Of a DNA stretch of 64,000 nucleotides, positions 50,813 through 59,208 are shown piece after piece. The stretch spans positions 620,001 through 684,000 of the forward strand of contig NZ_CP012541.1 in assembly GCF_001298465.1 (NCBI RefSeq). The letters are read 5' to 3'. The position numbers and the translations under genes are program-made. Position 1 is the stretch's first letter. The number at the start of each line of letters is the position of its first letter. The DNA is from Campylobacter concisus (lineage in GTDB: Bacteria; Campylobacterota; Campylobacteria; Campylobacterales; Campylobacteraceae). The notes under the pieces are model-generated. The model was not told the DNA's origin. It was given only the letters and a program-made list of their open reading frames with translations, and searched no databases.

Positions 50813-52279
50813 ATGCAAGAAGATATCAAGAATAAACAAAATGAAAATCCAAAAAACGAAAAAAGATTAATTTCTGAAAATAACATAAAAGAACAAGAGG
50901 AAGCTAGTAATAAAATTTTAAATAGTGTAGATGACATAAAGTCTAATCTTCAAACAAAAAATTATGATGCTTATGATTTGAAATTTATGTCAAGTCTTTC
51001 TGAGGCTGTTTTGGCTAAAGCCCCATCAACATCTAAAAAGATACTCTATACGGTTGCCATAACTATGTTTTGGCTTCTTGTTTGGGCCTCTTGGGCACAA
51101 ATAGATGAGATTACAAGAGGTAGTGGCAAGATCATCCCGTCTGGAAAAAACCAAGCGATACAAAATCTTGAAGGCGGTATAGTCGATCAAATTTTTGTAA
51201 AAGAGGGTGATGAAGTCAAGAAAGATCAAATTCTAATAAGGCTAGATAATAAAAATTTTACGAGTAGTTATGGTGAATCAAAACTAAGACTTGATGAACT
51301 TCAAGCAAAATTTATGAGGCTTGATGCTGAGGCAAATGATAAGGATTTTGACTACGATGAAGCTAGAGATGCGAACAATAGCAAAGCCATAAGATATGAG
51401 CTAAGTTTGCATAGTTCAAATATCGATCACTTAAATGAACAGATAGGAATTTTAACAGAGCAAATTCATCAACGCCAGAGTGAGTTGGTCGAACTAAAAA
51501 ATAAAATTTCTCAAACTCAGAATAGCTATAACCTTGTTCTAAAAGAAAAGGCCATTATGGAGCCAATCTTTAAAAAAGGTCTTGTTAGTGAGGTTGAATA
51601 CATTCAGCTTCAAAGACGAGTAAATGATCTAAGAGGCGAGCTTGATGCTGCTGTTCTTGCTGTACCAAGAGTTGAATCAACTATAAAAGAAGCGAAAAAT
51701 AAGATCGAAGAAGCAAAACTTGCATTTAAAAACAATGCAAAAAAAGAGCTAAATGAAGTTTCAGCGGAGATTGCAAGGATAAATGAATCACAAATTAGCC
51801 TAAGCGATAGAGTGGAAAGAACATATGTAAGATCTCCAGTAAATGGTATCGTCAGCAAAATGATGGTTCATACCGTATCAGGAGTTATTAAGCCTGGTGA
51901 AAATATTGCTGAGATCGTTCCTCTTGAAGATAAACTGGTTGCTGAAGTAAAAGTAAAGCCAGCCGATGTTGCATTTTTGAGGCCTGGACTTGATACGATG
52001 GTTAAATTTACAGCTTATGATTTTAGTATTTACGGTGGTTTAAAAGGCAAAGTAACACAGATTAGTGCCGATACGGAGACTAATGAAAAAACTGGCGAGA
52101 GCTATTATTTAGTTAGGATAGAAACTGAGAAAAATTATCTTGGTAGCGAAGAAAAACCGCTTAGGATAAAAGTTGGTATGATAGTCTCAGCTGATATCAT
52201 TACCGGCAAAAAGACAATACTTGATTATTTATTAAAGCCTATTTTAAAGGCAAAACAAAATGCCTTAACGGAGAGGTAA
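50813..52279 (+). CDS. HlyD-family membrane-fusion adaptor (LapC-type)
   Basis: 488 residues from the ATG at 50813; a GTG at 50807 would add two residues. A long charged cytoplasmic N-terminus (about 1-75) precedes one helix (LYTVAITMFWLLVWASWAQI), then the HlyD start ITRGSGKIIPSGKNQAIQNLEGG, long coiled-coil hairpin (about 150-330) and the conserved end VRSPVNGIVSKM and VKFTAYDFSIYGGLKGKV. It bridges the ABC pump and the outer-membrane channel. It is co-translated with its neighbours. Confidence 0.93.
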   Translation: MQEDIKNKQNENPKNEKRLISENNIKEQEEASNKILNSVDDIKSNLQTKNYDAYDLKFMSSLSEAVLAKAPSTSKKILYTVAITMFWLLVWASWAQIDEITRGSGKIIPSGKNQAIQNLEGGIVDQIFVKEGDEVKKDQILIRLDNKNFTSSYGESKLRLDELQAKFMRLDAEANDKDFDYDEARDANNSKAIRYELSLHSSNIDHLNEQIGILTEQIHQRQSELVELKNKISQTQNSYNLVLKEKAIMEPIFKKGLVSEVEYIQLQRRVNDLRGELDAAVLAVPRVESTIKEAKNKIEEAKLAFKNNAKKELNEVSAEIARINESQISLSDRVERTYVRSPVNGIVSKMMVHTVSGVIKPGENIAEIVPLEDKLVAEVKVKPADVAFLRPGLDTMVKFTAYDFSIYGGLKGKVTQISADTETNEKTGESYYLVRIETEKNYLGSEEKPLRIKVGMIVSADIITGKKTILDYLLKPILKAKQNALTER

Positions 52280-52770
52280 TGGGCAAGATCGCTTTTTATG
52301 ATAAGAAATTTGATGAATACGACATTGAAAAATTTCAAAATTTACAAAATTTCTATCTCATAAAAGATAATCATTGCTGCGATATAGTTAATGATGAAAT
52401 TGAACGATTTAAATTTAGTGATTGTGAAATAGAATTTTTACAATTAGTAGATGTTGCTAGCAGACATGAAAAGCTATTTAAAAATCTAAAAATTTACGAT
52501 GATATAGTAAGAAGTATTAAAATTTTAATAAAAGGCTATGACCAGAGTTTGGATAAATTTGACTTTGATCCTGGAATTTTAAATTTAAATACCCCTTATA
52601 AATATGCTATATCACAAGATTTTTTTGAAATGACCATTTTTTTAGAAGAAAAACCTTCTATGGTTACTAAATTTTTATCATCGATAGATTACAAGATACA
52701 TAAAAATGGCGAAAGTCGTCACGTAGAATTTTTTATAAATAATAAAAAAATTTATGAAAGAATCATATAA
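52279..52770 (+). CDS. Protein of unknown function in the type I secretion operon
   Basis: 163 residues, cytoplasmic by appearance (no signal or membrane helix), acidic and aromatic, with Lys/Asn/Asp-rich loops. Four cysteine or aromatic clusters (DNHCCDIVND, FSDCEIEFLQLVDVA) do not match a motif I know. It overlaps the adaptor stop by one base and precedes the regulator gene by 18 bp, so it belongs to the operon. Possibilities are a secretion accessory factor or a partner of the regulator; nothing in the sequence decides. Confidence 0.75.
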   Translation: MGKIAFYDKKFDEYDIEKFQNLQNFYLIKDNHCCDIVNDEIERFKFSDCEIEFLQLVDVASRHEKLFKNLKIYDDIVRSIKILIKGYDQSLDKFDFDPGILNLNTPYKYAISQDFFEMTIFLEEKPSMVTKFLSSIDYKIHKNGESRHVEFFINNKKIYERII

Positions 52771-52788
52771 ATAATCCAAGGAAAGGTA

Positions 52789-53427
52789 ATGCAAGTTATT
52801 TTATTTACACAAAATAGTGCATTAAACAATATTTGGAGAAGCTATTTTACTGGCAATAGCGATGTGAAATTTATACATAATAGAAAAGAGTTTTTTTCTC
52901 ATATAAATGATGATATTGATATTATAGGCATTGATATTGATGTTTTTAAAGATAATATTGATGATGTTATAAAAAATATAATTGAAAATTCCCCAAACAT
53001 AAAAATACTCATACTCTCAAATAGGCCAACGATAAACGAAGGCAAGCATCTGCTTACGCTTGGAATCAAGGGCTATGCAAATTCTCACATGAGAAAGACA
53101 CACTTTGAAGATGCTTTTGAAGCTATTTTTAATGGAAATATATGGCTTTATCAAGAATTTGTTCAGGCAATGATTAGTGAGCTAACCGGCTCGTATATTA
53201 ATAGTGAAAGTGAAAAGGCAGATAAAAGGACTGACCTCTCTGAGCTTAGTTTAAGGGAAAGAGAAATCGCAGATTTAATCTATCAGGGTCTAACAAATAA
53301 TGAAATTTCAGAAAAAACAGGTATTACACTAAGAACAGTCAAAGCACATACAAGCTCGATTTATAGTAAGCTAAATGTAAAGGATAGAATAGGGCTTGTG
53401 CTTTTGATGAAGCAGCTTGACGCATAA
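52789..53427 (+). CDS. LuxR/NarL-type regulator with degenerate receiver domain
   Basis: 212 residues, ATG after CAAGGAAAGG. The C-terminal GerE-type helix-turn-helix is intact (LSLREREIADLIYQGLTNNEISEKTGITLRTVKAHTSS, about 152-190). The N-terminal half resembles a receiver, with Asp49/Asp51 as possible acceptor and Lys94 in GIKGY, but the acidic pair near the start is replaced by TQ (VILFTQNS). It may therefore be phosphorylation-independent. No histidine kinase is nearby. It is the last gene of the operon and could regulate it or the missing adhesin. Confidence 0.87.
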   Translation: MQVILFTQNSALNNIWRSYFTGNSDVKFIHNRKEFFSHINDDIDIIGIDIDVFKDNIDDVIKNIIENSPNIKILILSNRPTINEGKHLLTLGIKGYANSHMRKTHFEDAFEAIFNGNIWLYQEFVQAMISELTGSYINSESEKADKRTDLSELSLREREIADLIYQGLTNNEISEKTGITLRTVKAHTSSIYSKLNVKDRIGLVLLMKQLDA

Positions 53428-53459
53428 AATCTTGACTTGTTTTTTGAAAAAATAAGATT
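53428..53459 (+). terminator. Terminator after the type I secretion operon
   Basis: AATCTT (53428-53433) pairs with AAGATT (53454-53459), enclosing TTTTTT and AAAAAA that pair with each other. It begins one base after the regulator stop. It is AT-rich and so of moderate strength. Confidence 0.5.
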
Positions 53460-53634
53460 CTTCGTCAAAAACTATAAATTTTTATACATGCGCCCATAAA
53501 GAAATACATATACAACTTTTACTAGCTGAAGAATACAATAAATATAAAATTTTCAAATAAAAAATAATTTGCTAAAATCTTAAATAAAAATTTCTAGCAA
53601 ATTTATTAATAGCCGAGATAAGAAATCAGAAACT

Positions 53635-53883
53635 TTAGTCTTCCAAATCGATATCTACTTTTTCAACATTTGTTATGATGTCTTTTGTATTTTTTTCAAT
53701 ATCGTGTTTATTTTTTTCAATAAGTGATCTATTTTGTCCAATCAAATCCCTATTTTCTTTAATGCCATCACTATTTTGTTCAATTAATTTGCTAAGAGTT
53801 GATATTCTTTTCTCATAACGTATCATTAAAAAATAAATTACGTAAATTAGTAATAAAATTATCGCCCAAGGTAAAAATTGCAT
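53635..53883 (-). CDS. Small coiled-coil membrane protein
   Basis: 82 residues: one N-terminal helix (LPWAIILLLIYVIYFLMI) and then a hydrophilic coiled coil with an EN-rich near-heptad repeat (IEQNSDGIKENRDLIGQNRSLIEKNKHDIEKN). Each 7-residue unit carries E/K-N and an I or L, so it probably forms a parallel bundle. Function unknown. It is alone on the minus strand, convergent with the secretion operon. Confidence 0.65.
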   Translation of the reverse strand: MQFLPWAIILLLIYVIYFLMIRYEKRISTLSKLIEQNSDGIKENRDLIGQNRSLIEKNKHDIEKNTKDIITNVEKVDIDLED

Positions 53884-54070
53884 ATTAAATCCTTATATAT
53901 TTTTTGTAATTATAGAAATTTTAGCTTTTAAAAAAAATAAAACCATAAAAATTATACATATTTTATAAATACTTAATAATGCATTACGGATTTAAATGTA
54001 ATAAAAATTTGTATTCTTAAATGGTTATATTTTATGATTTTAATTTTTATGAAAATTTTTTAAATTTCCC

Positions 54071-54099
54071 TTGACTTTTACCTTGTTTTGATATATAAT
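54071..54099 (+). promoter_or_regulatory. Consensus sigma-70 promoter of the tRNA-tuf cluster
   Basis: TTGACT (54071-54076) and TATAAT (54094-54099) with a 17-bp spacer, both near consensus. The first tRNA begins 20 nt after the -10 box. This is unusually strong for Campylobacter, where -35 boxes are generally weak. Confidence 0.88.
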
Positions 54100-54119
54100 T
54101 GCCACTTCACAAAACAGGT

Positions 54120-54195
54120 GCTGGTGTAGCTCAGTTGGTAGAGCTACTGCCTTGTAAGCAGTGGGTCGGCGGTTCAAGTCCGTTCACCAGCTCCA
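54120..54195 (+). tRNA. tRNA-Thr (anticodon TGT)
   Basis: 76 nt cloverleaf: acceptor GCTGGTG with CACCAGC, anticodon stem ACTGC/GCAGT around loop CTTGTAA, T-arm GGTTCAAGTC, and CCA encoded at the 3' end. Confidence 0.96.
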
Positions 54196-54248
54196 TTTTT
54201 GTAACAGTGTTTGACCAGAAAATACCAAAATAGTTTATTAATGTTTAA

Positions 54249-54333
<85 letters not shown>

Positions 54334-54340
54334 TTGTTAT

Positions 54341-54417
54341 GCGGGAGTAGCTCAGTTGGCTAGAGCATCAGCCTTCCAAGCTGAGGGTCGCGGGTTCGAG
54401 CCCCGTTTCCCGCTCCA
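54341..54417 (+). tRNA. tRNA-Gly (anticodon TCC)
   Basis: 77 nt: acceptor GCGGGAG with TTCCCGC (one G-T pair), anticodon stem TCAGC/GCTGA around CTTCCAA, encoded CCA. Confidence 0.96.
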
Positions 54418-54543
54418 AAATTTGGGAAAATAAACTGGGAGCTGTATCTAGATTTTACTAAACACAGTTATTCCTTACTTTATTTTCAAAATTTTTAGTT
54501 GTTTGTATTATTTAATTGGAATCATCTCTGCCAAGCGTTTTTC

Positions 54544-54618
54544 GCTCATATGGCTCAGAGGTAGAGCGCTTCCTTGGTAAGGAAGAGGTCGCGGGTTCAA
54601 GTCCCGCTATGAGCTCCA
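54544..54618 (+). tRNA. tRNA-Thr (anticodon GGT)
   Basis: 75 nt: acceptor GCTCATA with TATGAGC, anticodon stem CTTCC/GGAAG around TTGGTAA, encoded CCA. It is separated from the preceding tRNA by 126 bp and precedes tuf by 74 bp, the usual order in epsilonproteobacteria. Confidence 0.96.
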
Positions 54619-54692
54619 CTGGTTAATATGATTTTATTATGATTATACAAATTTGGTAAGAAAAAAGACATATATCACATACGGAGGAAAAG

Positions 54693-55892
54693 ATGGCTAA
54701 AGAAAAATTTTCACGTAACAAGCCGCACGTAAACATAGGTACTATTGGTCACGTAGATCATGGTAAAACTACATTAACAGCTGCAATATCTGCTGTTCTT
54801 TCACGCAAAGGACTTGCTGAGCTAAAAGATTATGATAATATTGATAATGCTCCAGAAGAAAAAGAGCGTGGTATTACAATTGCTACTTCACATATTGAGT
54901 ACGAGACAGAGAAACGCCACTATGCCCACGTTGACTGCCCTGGTCACGCCGACTATGTAAAAAATATGATTACAGGTGCTGCACAAATGGATGGAGCTAT
55001 TCTGGTTGTTTCTGCAGCTGATGGTCCAATGCCACAAACTAGAGAGCATATTTTATTATCACGCCAAGTTGGTGTTCCATACATTGTTGTTTTCATGAAC
55101 AAAGCTGATATGGTTGATGATGCAGAGCTACTTGAATTGGTTGAAATGGAAATCCGTGAATTACTTAATGAGTATAATTTCCCAGGCGATGATACACCTA
55201 TTGTTTCTGGTTCAGCACTTAAAGCTCTTGAAGAGGCAAAAGCTGGTCAAGATGGTGAATGGTCAGCAAAAATTATGGAATTAATGGATGCAGTTGATAG
55301 CTATATTCCAACTCCAGTTCGTGCAACAGATAAAGACCTTCTTATGCCAATCGAAGATGTTTTTTCGATTTCAGGTCGTGGTACAGTTGTAACTGGTAGA
55401 ATTGAAAAGGGTGTTATAAAAGTTGGTGATACAATTGAAATTGTTGGTATTAAACCAACTCAAACAACGACAGTTACTGGTGTTGAAATGTTTAGAAAAG
55501 AGATGGATCAAGGCGAAGCTGGTGATAATGTCGGCGTTCTTCTCCGTGGTACCAAAAAAGAGGACGTTGAGCGTGGTATGGTTCTTTGCAAGCCTAAATC
55601 AATTACCCCTCATACAAAATTTGAAGGCGAAGTCTATATCTTGACAAAAGAAGAAGGTGGTCGCCATACTCCTTTTTTTAATAACTATAGACCACAATTC
55701 TACGTAAGAACAACTGATGTTACTGGTTCAATTACGCTCCCAGAAGGAACAGAGATGGTTATGCCAGGTGATAATGTAAGAATTTCTGTTGAATTGATTG
55801 CTCCAGTAGCACTTGAGGAAGGCACTCGTTTTGCTATCCGTGAAGGTGGTAGGACTGTTGGTTCAGGTGTTGTTTCAAAAATACTTGGTTAA
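54693..55892 (+). CDS. tuf: Elongation factor Tu
   Basis: 399 residues. GTPase motifs: GHVDHGKTT (P-loop), the switch region [20 protein letters not shown] and NKAD. It brings aminoacyl-tRNA to the ribosome. The ATG at 54693 follows GGAGGAAA, a strong Shine-Dalgarno. Its codon use is T-ending and uniform, as for highly expressed genes. It sits between the tRNA cluster and rpmG. Confidence 0.99.
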   Translation: MAKEKFSRNKPHVNIGTIGHVDHGKTTLTAAISAVLSRKGLAELKDYDNIDNAPEEKERGITIATSHIEYETEKRHYAHVDCPGHADYVKNMITGAAQMDGAILVVSAADGPMPQTREHILLSRQVGVPYIVVFMNKADMVDDAELLELVEMEIRELLNEYNFPGDDTPIVSGSALKALEEAKAGQDGEWSAKIMELMDAVDSYIPTPVRATDKDLLMPIEDVFSISGRGTVVTGRIEKGVIKVGDTIEIVGIKPTQTTTVTGVEMFRKEMDQGEAGDNVGVLLRGTKKEDVERGMVLCKPKSITPHTKFEGEVYILTKEEGGRHTPFFNNYRPQFYVRTTDVTGSITLPEGTEMVMPGDNVRISVELIAPVALEEGTRFAIREGGRTVGSGVVSKILG

Positions 55893-55906
55893 TTTATAAA
55901 AATTTG

Positions 55907-55929
55907 TCAAAGGGAGGATATCCCTTTGA
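55907..55929 (+). other. Hairpin between tuf and rpmG
   Basis: TCAAAGGGA (55907-55915), loop GGATA, TCCCTTTGA (55921-55929), a perfect 9-bp stem without a T-tail. It lies 14 nt after tuf and ahead of the rpmG start, so it may be a processing or stability element, or a weak attenuator, rather than a full terminator. Confidence 0.6.
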
Positions 55930-55948
55930 TATCTTAATAAGGACTTAT

Positions 55949-56107
55949 ATGAGAATTAAAATTGGTTTAAAATGCTCCGAAAGTGGTGATATAAATTATA
56001 CAACAACTAAAAATAGTAAAACTACTACGGATAAAGTTGAACTTAAAAAGTATTGCCCAAGATTAAAAAAACATACTATTCATAAAGAAGTTAAATTAAA
56101 AAGTTAA
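55949..56107 (+). CDS. rpmG: 50S ribosomal protein L33
   Basis: 52 residues from the ATG at 55949, with AAGGA 5 nt upstream; a start at 55904 would run through the hairpin and is not credible. [20 protein letters not shown] and [11 protein letters not shown] are L33-like. Only two Cys (positions 9 and about 38) remain of the four of zinc-binding L33, so this is a C-minus type. Confidence 0.95.
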   Translation: MRIKIGLKCSESGDINYTTTKNSKTTTDKVELKKYCPRLKKHTIHKEVKLKS

Positions 56108-56120
56108 TTAAGAAGCTATT

Positions 56121-56196
56121 AGGGCAATAGCTCCAACGGTAGAGCGCTGGATTCCAAATCCAATGGTTGGGGGTTCGAATCCCTCTTGCCCTGCCA
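56121..56196 (+). tRNA. tRNA-Trp (anticodon CCA)
   Basis: 76 nt: acceptor AGGGCAA with TTGCCCT, anticodon loop TTCCAAA, T-arm GGGTTCGAATCCC, encoded CCA. The place between rpmG and secE is typical. Confidence 0.96.
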
Positions 56197-56213
56197 CGAC
56201 TAAGGTTAAGATT

Positions 56214-56393
56214 ATGGAGAAAATTATAAATTATATTAAGCTTTCTAAATTGGAAATAATGAAGGTTATCTATCCTACAAAAGAACAAATTAGAAATGCT
56301 TTTTTTGCAGTTTTTATCGTAGTTGCTGTTGTATCACTTTTTTTAGCTCTTGTCGATGTTATTATGTCCTTTGTTCTATCTAAAGTTGTATGA
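56214..56393 (+). CDS. secE: Preprotein translocase subunit SecE
   Basis: 59 residues from the ATG at 56214, the minimal single-helix SecE. An amphipathic segment (NYIKLSKLEIMKVIYPTKEQIR) precedes one transmembrane helix (NAFFAVFIVVAVVSLFLALVDVIM). SecE clamps SecY in the inner membrane. It precedes nusG by 14 bp. Confidence 0.93.
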   Translation: MEKIINYIKLSKLEIMKVIYPTKEQIRNAFFAVFIVVAVVSLFLALVDVIMSFVLSKVV

Positions 56394-56407
56394 TATAAGG
56401 AAAAGTA

Positions 56408-56938
56408 ATGTCACATAAATGGTATGCTATACAGACTTACGCTGGAAGCGAAATGGCAGTAAAAAGAGGAATTGAAAATTTAGTAAAAGATCATGGAATA
56501 GAAGATCAGCTAAAAGAAGTTATAGTTCCTACAGAAGACGTAATTGAGATAAAAAATGGTAAGCAAAAAATCAACGAAAGAACTCTTTATCCAGGTTATG
56601 CTTTTGCATGCTTAGACCTTGATACAGCTCTTTGGCACAGGATTCAATCTTTACCAAAAGTTGGACGTTTTATTGGTGAGGCCAAAAAACCTACGCCATT
56701 ATCTGAAAAAGATATAAATACTATTTTGGAAAAAGTTCAAAAAAGGGCTGCACCAAAACCTAAGATATTCTTTGAGGATGGTGAGAGTGTTCGTATAACA
56801 GAAGGTCCTTTTGCTAACTTTACAGGTATTGTTGAAGAATATGACATGATACATGGCAAACTTAGGCTTAATGTTTCTATTTTTGGTAGAAGCACCCCTG
56901 TTGATATTTTGTATTCACAAGTTGAGAAGATAATTTAA
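56408..56938 (+). CDS. nusG: Transcription termination/antitermination protein NusG
   Basis: 176 residues. N-terminal NGN domain ([52 protein letters not shown]) and C-terminal KOW domain ([22 protein letters not shown]). It binds RNA polymerase and links it to Rho or ribosomes. It precedes rplK by 10 bp. Confidence 0.97.
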   Translation: MSHKWYAIQTYAGSEMAVKRGIENLVKDHGIEDQLKEVIVPTEDVIEIKNGKQKINERTLYPGYAFACLDLDTALWHRIQSLPKVGRFIGEAKKPTPLSEKDINTILEKVQKRAAPKPKIFFEDGESVRITEGPFANFTGIVEEYDMIHGKLRLNVSIFGRSTPVDILYSQVEKII

Positions 56939-56948
56939 GGAGCAAAAA

Positions 56949-57374
56949 ATGGCTAAAAAAGTTATAGGTGAAATAAAATTACAAATTGCTGCAACAAAAG
57001 CAAACCCTAGTCCGCCGGTTGGTCCAGCTCTTGGACAAAAAGGTGTTAATATTATGGAATTTTGTAAAGCCTTTAATGAGAGAACAAAAGATATGGTTGG
57101 GTTTAATATTCCAGTTGTTATAACTGTTTATGCTGATAAAAGTTTTACATTTATCACAAAACAGCCTCCTGCTACAGATCTTATTAAAAAGGCTGCAGGT
57201 ATAACAAAAGGAACTGATAATCCTTTAAAAAATAAAGTAGGCAAACTAACAAAAACTCAAGTTTTAGAAATAGTTGAGAAAAAACTTGTTGATTTAAATA
57301 CAAACGATAGAGAGCAAGCAGCTAAAATTATTGCTGGTTCAGCTCGATCAATGGGTGTCGAAGTAATAGACTAA
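56949..57374 (+). CDS. rplK: 50S ribosomal protein L11
   Basis: 141 residues. [34 protein letters not shown] is the conserved L11 start and the C-terminal RNA-binding domain ends with [15 protein letters not shown]. It forms the GTPase-associated centre with 23S rRNA. An AAGGAGC site precedes the ATG. Confidence 0.98.
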   Translation: MAKKVIGEIKLQIAATKANPSPPVGPALGQKGVNIMEFCKAFNERTKDMVGFNIPVVITVYADKSFTFITKQPPATDLIKKAAGITKGTDNPLKNKVGKLTKTQVLEIVEKKLVDLNTNDREQAAKIIAGSARSMGVEVID

Positions 57375-57433
57375 AACCTTTACCGTCAGGTTGATTAGCA
57401 AAAGACGGAAGCAATATATATGCGGAGAAATTT

Positions 57434-58135
57434 ATGGGAAAAACTAGCAAGAGATTTCAAGAATTGCTCAAAAAAGTAGAGCAAGATAAAATTTATAACC
57501 TTAGCGAAGCTATTGACACAGTTAAAACTTTGGCTTCTGCTAAATTTAATGAAACAGTTGAGATCGCATTAAAATTAAATGTTGATCCAAGGCATGCTGA
57601 TCAAATGGTTCGTGGTTCAGTTGTTTTGCCGGCCGGTACAGGTAAAACTGTAAGAGTTGCTGTTATTGCTAAAGATGCTAAAGCTGATGAGGCAAAGGCA
57701 GCTGGTGCTGATATTATTGGTGCAGATGATTTAATTGAAGATATACAAAAAGGTATAATGAATTTTGATGTTCTTATAGCTACTCCAAACTTAATGGGTC
57801 TAGTAGGTAAAGTCGGTAGAATTTTAGGACCAAAAGGTTTGATGCCAAACCCAAAAACTGGAACAGTTACAATGGACGTTGCTCAAGCTGTAAATAATGC
57901 AAAGAGCGGTCAAGTAAATTTCCGTGTTGACAAACAAGGAAACATCCATGCTGGCCTTGGCAAAGTAAACTTTACTAAAGAACAACTTAGTGAAAATATT
58001 TCAACATTTATAAAAGCAATAAATAAACATAAACCAGCTGCTGCAAAAGGTAGATATGTTAAAAATGCTTCATTGTCTTTAACAATGAGCCCATCTATAT
58101 CTCTTGATACTCAAGAAGTTATGGATTTAAAATAA
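57434..58135 (+). CDS. rplA: 50S ribosomal protein L1
   Basis: 233 residues. Conserved segments: [34 protein letters not shown] and [18 protein letters not shown]1 forms the L1 stalk and in many bacteria represses the L11 operon. The 59-bp gap from rplK includes CTTTACCGTCAGG and GACGG pairing segments that could hold such a site. Confidence 0.98.
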   Translation: MGKTSKRFQELLKKVEQDKIYNLSEAIDTVKTLASAKFNETVEIALKLNVDPRHADQMVRGSVVLPAGTGKTVRVAVIAKDAKADEAKAAGADIIGADDLIEDIQKGIMNFDVLIATPNLMGLVGKVGRILGPKGLMPNPKTGTVTMDVAQAVNNAKSGQVNFRVDKQGNIHAGLGKVNFTKEQLSENISTFIKAINKHKPAAAKGRYVKNASLSLTMSPSISLDTQEVMDLK

Positions 58136-58239
58136 AAATTTAGACAAAATTTATATCTTAGATTGGAGATAGCCGAGGCCTTTGGGCTTAATTGATTCGA
58201 CCCGCTCTGCTTGAAATCGCCGGTCGGAAAGGAGAAAAA
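58136..58239 (+). promoter_or_regulatory. Structured leader of rplJ-rplL, candidate L10 autoregulatory site
   Basis: 104 bp between rplA and rplJ, richer in GC than its surroundings. TAGCCGAGGCCTTTGGGCT and CGCCGGTCGGAAAGGAG suggest paired stems just before the ribosome binding site. Other bacteria carry the L10 (rplJ) leader, bound by the L10-L12 complex, in this position. The structure has not been fitted to that family. Confidence 0.55.
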
Positions 58240-58725
58240 GTGACACGTAACGAAAAATCTGAAGTTGTTGCAAAATTAGAGAGTGAATTTAAAATTGCTG
58301 AAGCTATTGTAGTTTGTGACTATCGTGGTCTTTCAGTCAAAAAACTTGAAGTTTTAAGAAATTCTGCAAAAGAACAAAATGTAAAAGTTCAAGTTATTAA
58401 AAATACTCTTGCAAATATTGCTCTTAAAAATTCTGATAAAGTCGGAATGGAACTTAAAGATACAAATATCTATCTTTGGAGCGAAGATCAATTAGCAGTA
58501 ACTAAAGTAGCCGCAAAATTTGAAGAGTCTAATGCTGATCTTTTCAAAATCAAAACAGCTTATATTGATGGCGAAGTTGCAAGCGTTGATAAAGTTAAAG
58601 CTCTATCTAAAATGCCTAGTCGTGATGAGCTTATTGCGATGCTTTTGCAAGTTTGGAATGCGCCAATTCAAAATTTCACAATTGGTTTGAATGCGCTTAA
58701 AGAGAAAAAAGAACAATCAGCTTAA
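58240..58725 (+). CDS. rplJ: 50S ribosomal protein L10
   Basis: 161 residues from the GTG at 58240, 5 nt after AAAGGAG; an ATT-type upstream extension through the leader is not credible. [28 protein letters not shown] and the C-terminal helices for L12 dimers ([23 protein letters not shown]) are typical. It anchors the L12 stalk. Confidence 0.97.
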   Translation: MTRNEKSEVVAKLESEFKIAEAIVVCDYRGLSVKKLEVLRNSAKEQNVKVQVIKNTLANIALKNSDKVGMELKDTNIYLWSEDQLAVTKVAAKFEESNADLFKIKTAYIDGEVASVDKVKALSKMPSRDELIAMLLQVWNAPIQNFTIGLNALKEKKEQSA

Positions 58726-58754
58726 TTAAAATTAAAAAATAATAAGGATTAAAA

Positions 58755-59132
58755 ATGGCAATTACTAAAGAAGACGTATTAGAATTTATATCTAATCTTT
58801 CTGTACTTGAACTTAGCGAACTTGTAAAAGAGTTTGAAGAGAAATTTGGTGTTAGTGCAGCTCCTGTAATGGTAGCTGGTGGTGCTGTTGCTGCTGCTGG
58901 CGCAGCTGCTGCTGAAGAAAAAACAGAATTTAATATCGTTCTTGTTGATTCTGGTGATAAGAAAATCAACGTTATTAAAGTTGTTAGAGCACTTACTGGT
59001 CTTGGTCTTAAAGAGGCTAAAGACGCAGTTGAGGGAACACCATCTGTTCTTAAAGAAGGCGTTAGCAAAGATGAAGCTGAAGCAGCTAAAAAAGAGCTTG
59101 AAGAGGCTGGTGCTAAGGTTGAACTTAAATAA
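58755..59132 (+). CDS. rplL: 50S ribosomal protein L7/L12
   Basis: 125 residues. N-terminal dimerisation domain ([31 protein letters not shown]), an Ala-rich hinge (about 35-55) and the C-terminal domain [23 protein letters not shown]. It recruits translation factors. AAGGAT lies before the ATG. Confidence 0.98.
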   Translation: MAITKEDVLEFISNLSVLELSELVKEFEEKFGVSAAPVMVAGGAVAAAGAAAAEEKTEFNIVLVDSGDKKINVIKVVRALTGLGLKEAKDAVEGTPSVLKEGVSKDEAEAAKKELEEAGAKVELK

Positions 59133-59160
59133 TTTTTTATTATTTGAGCTTAATATTTCA

Positions 59161-59187
59161 AGAGAGGGCACAGGCTCTCTCTTTTTT
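59161..59187 (+). terminator. Intrinsic terminator/attenuator between rplL and rpoB
   Basis: AGAGAGGGC (59161-59169), loop ACAG, GCTCTCTCT (59174-59182), 9 bp with one G-T pair, followed by TTTTT. It lies 28 nt after rplL and 64 nt before rpoB, where partial termination sets the ratio of ribosomal proteins to RNA polymerase in other bacteria. Confidence 0.9.
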
Positions 59188-59208
59188 AAATTTTAGATGC
59201 CTTGTTAA

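Noticed and set aside
55904..55951. Longer rpmG start at 55904
   Set aside because: It would translate through the 9-bp hairpin, and L33 proteins start at the later ATG, which has its own AAGGA site.
58697..59171. Overlapping minus-strand and plus-strand frames across rplL
   Set aside because: They are shadow frames caused by the repetitive Ala/Lys/Glu codons of rplL.
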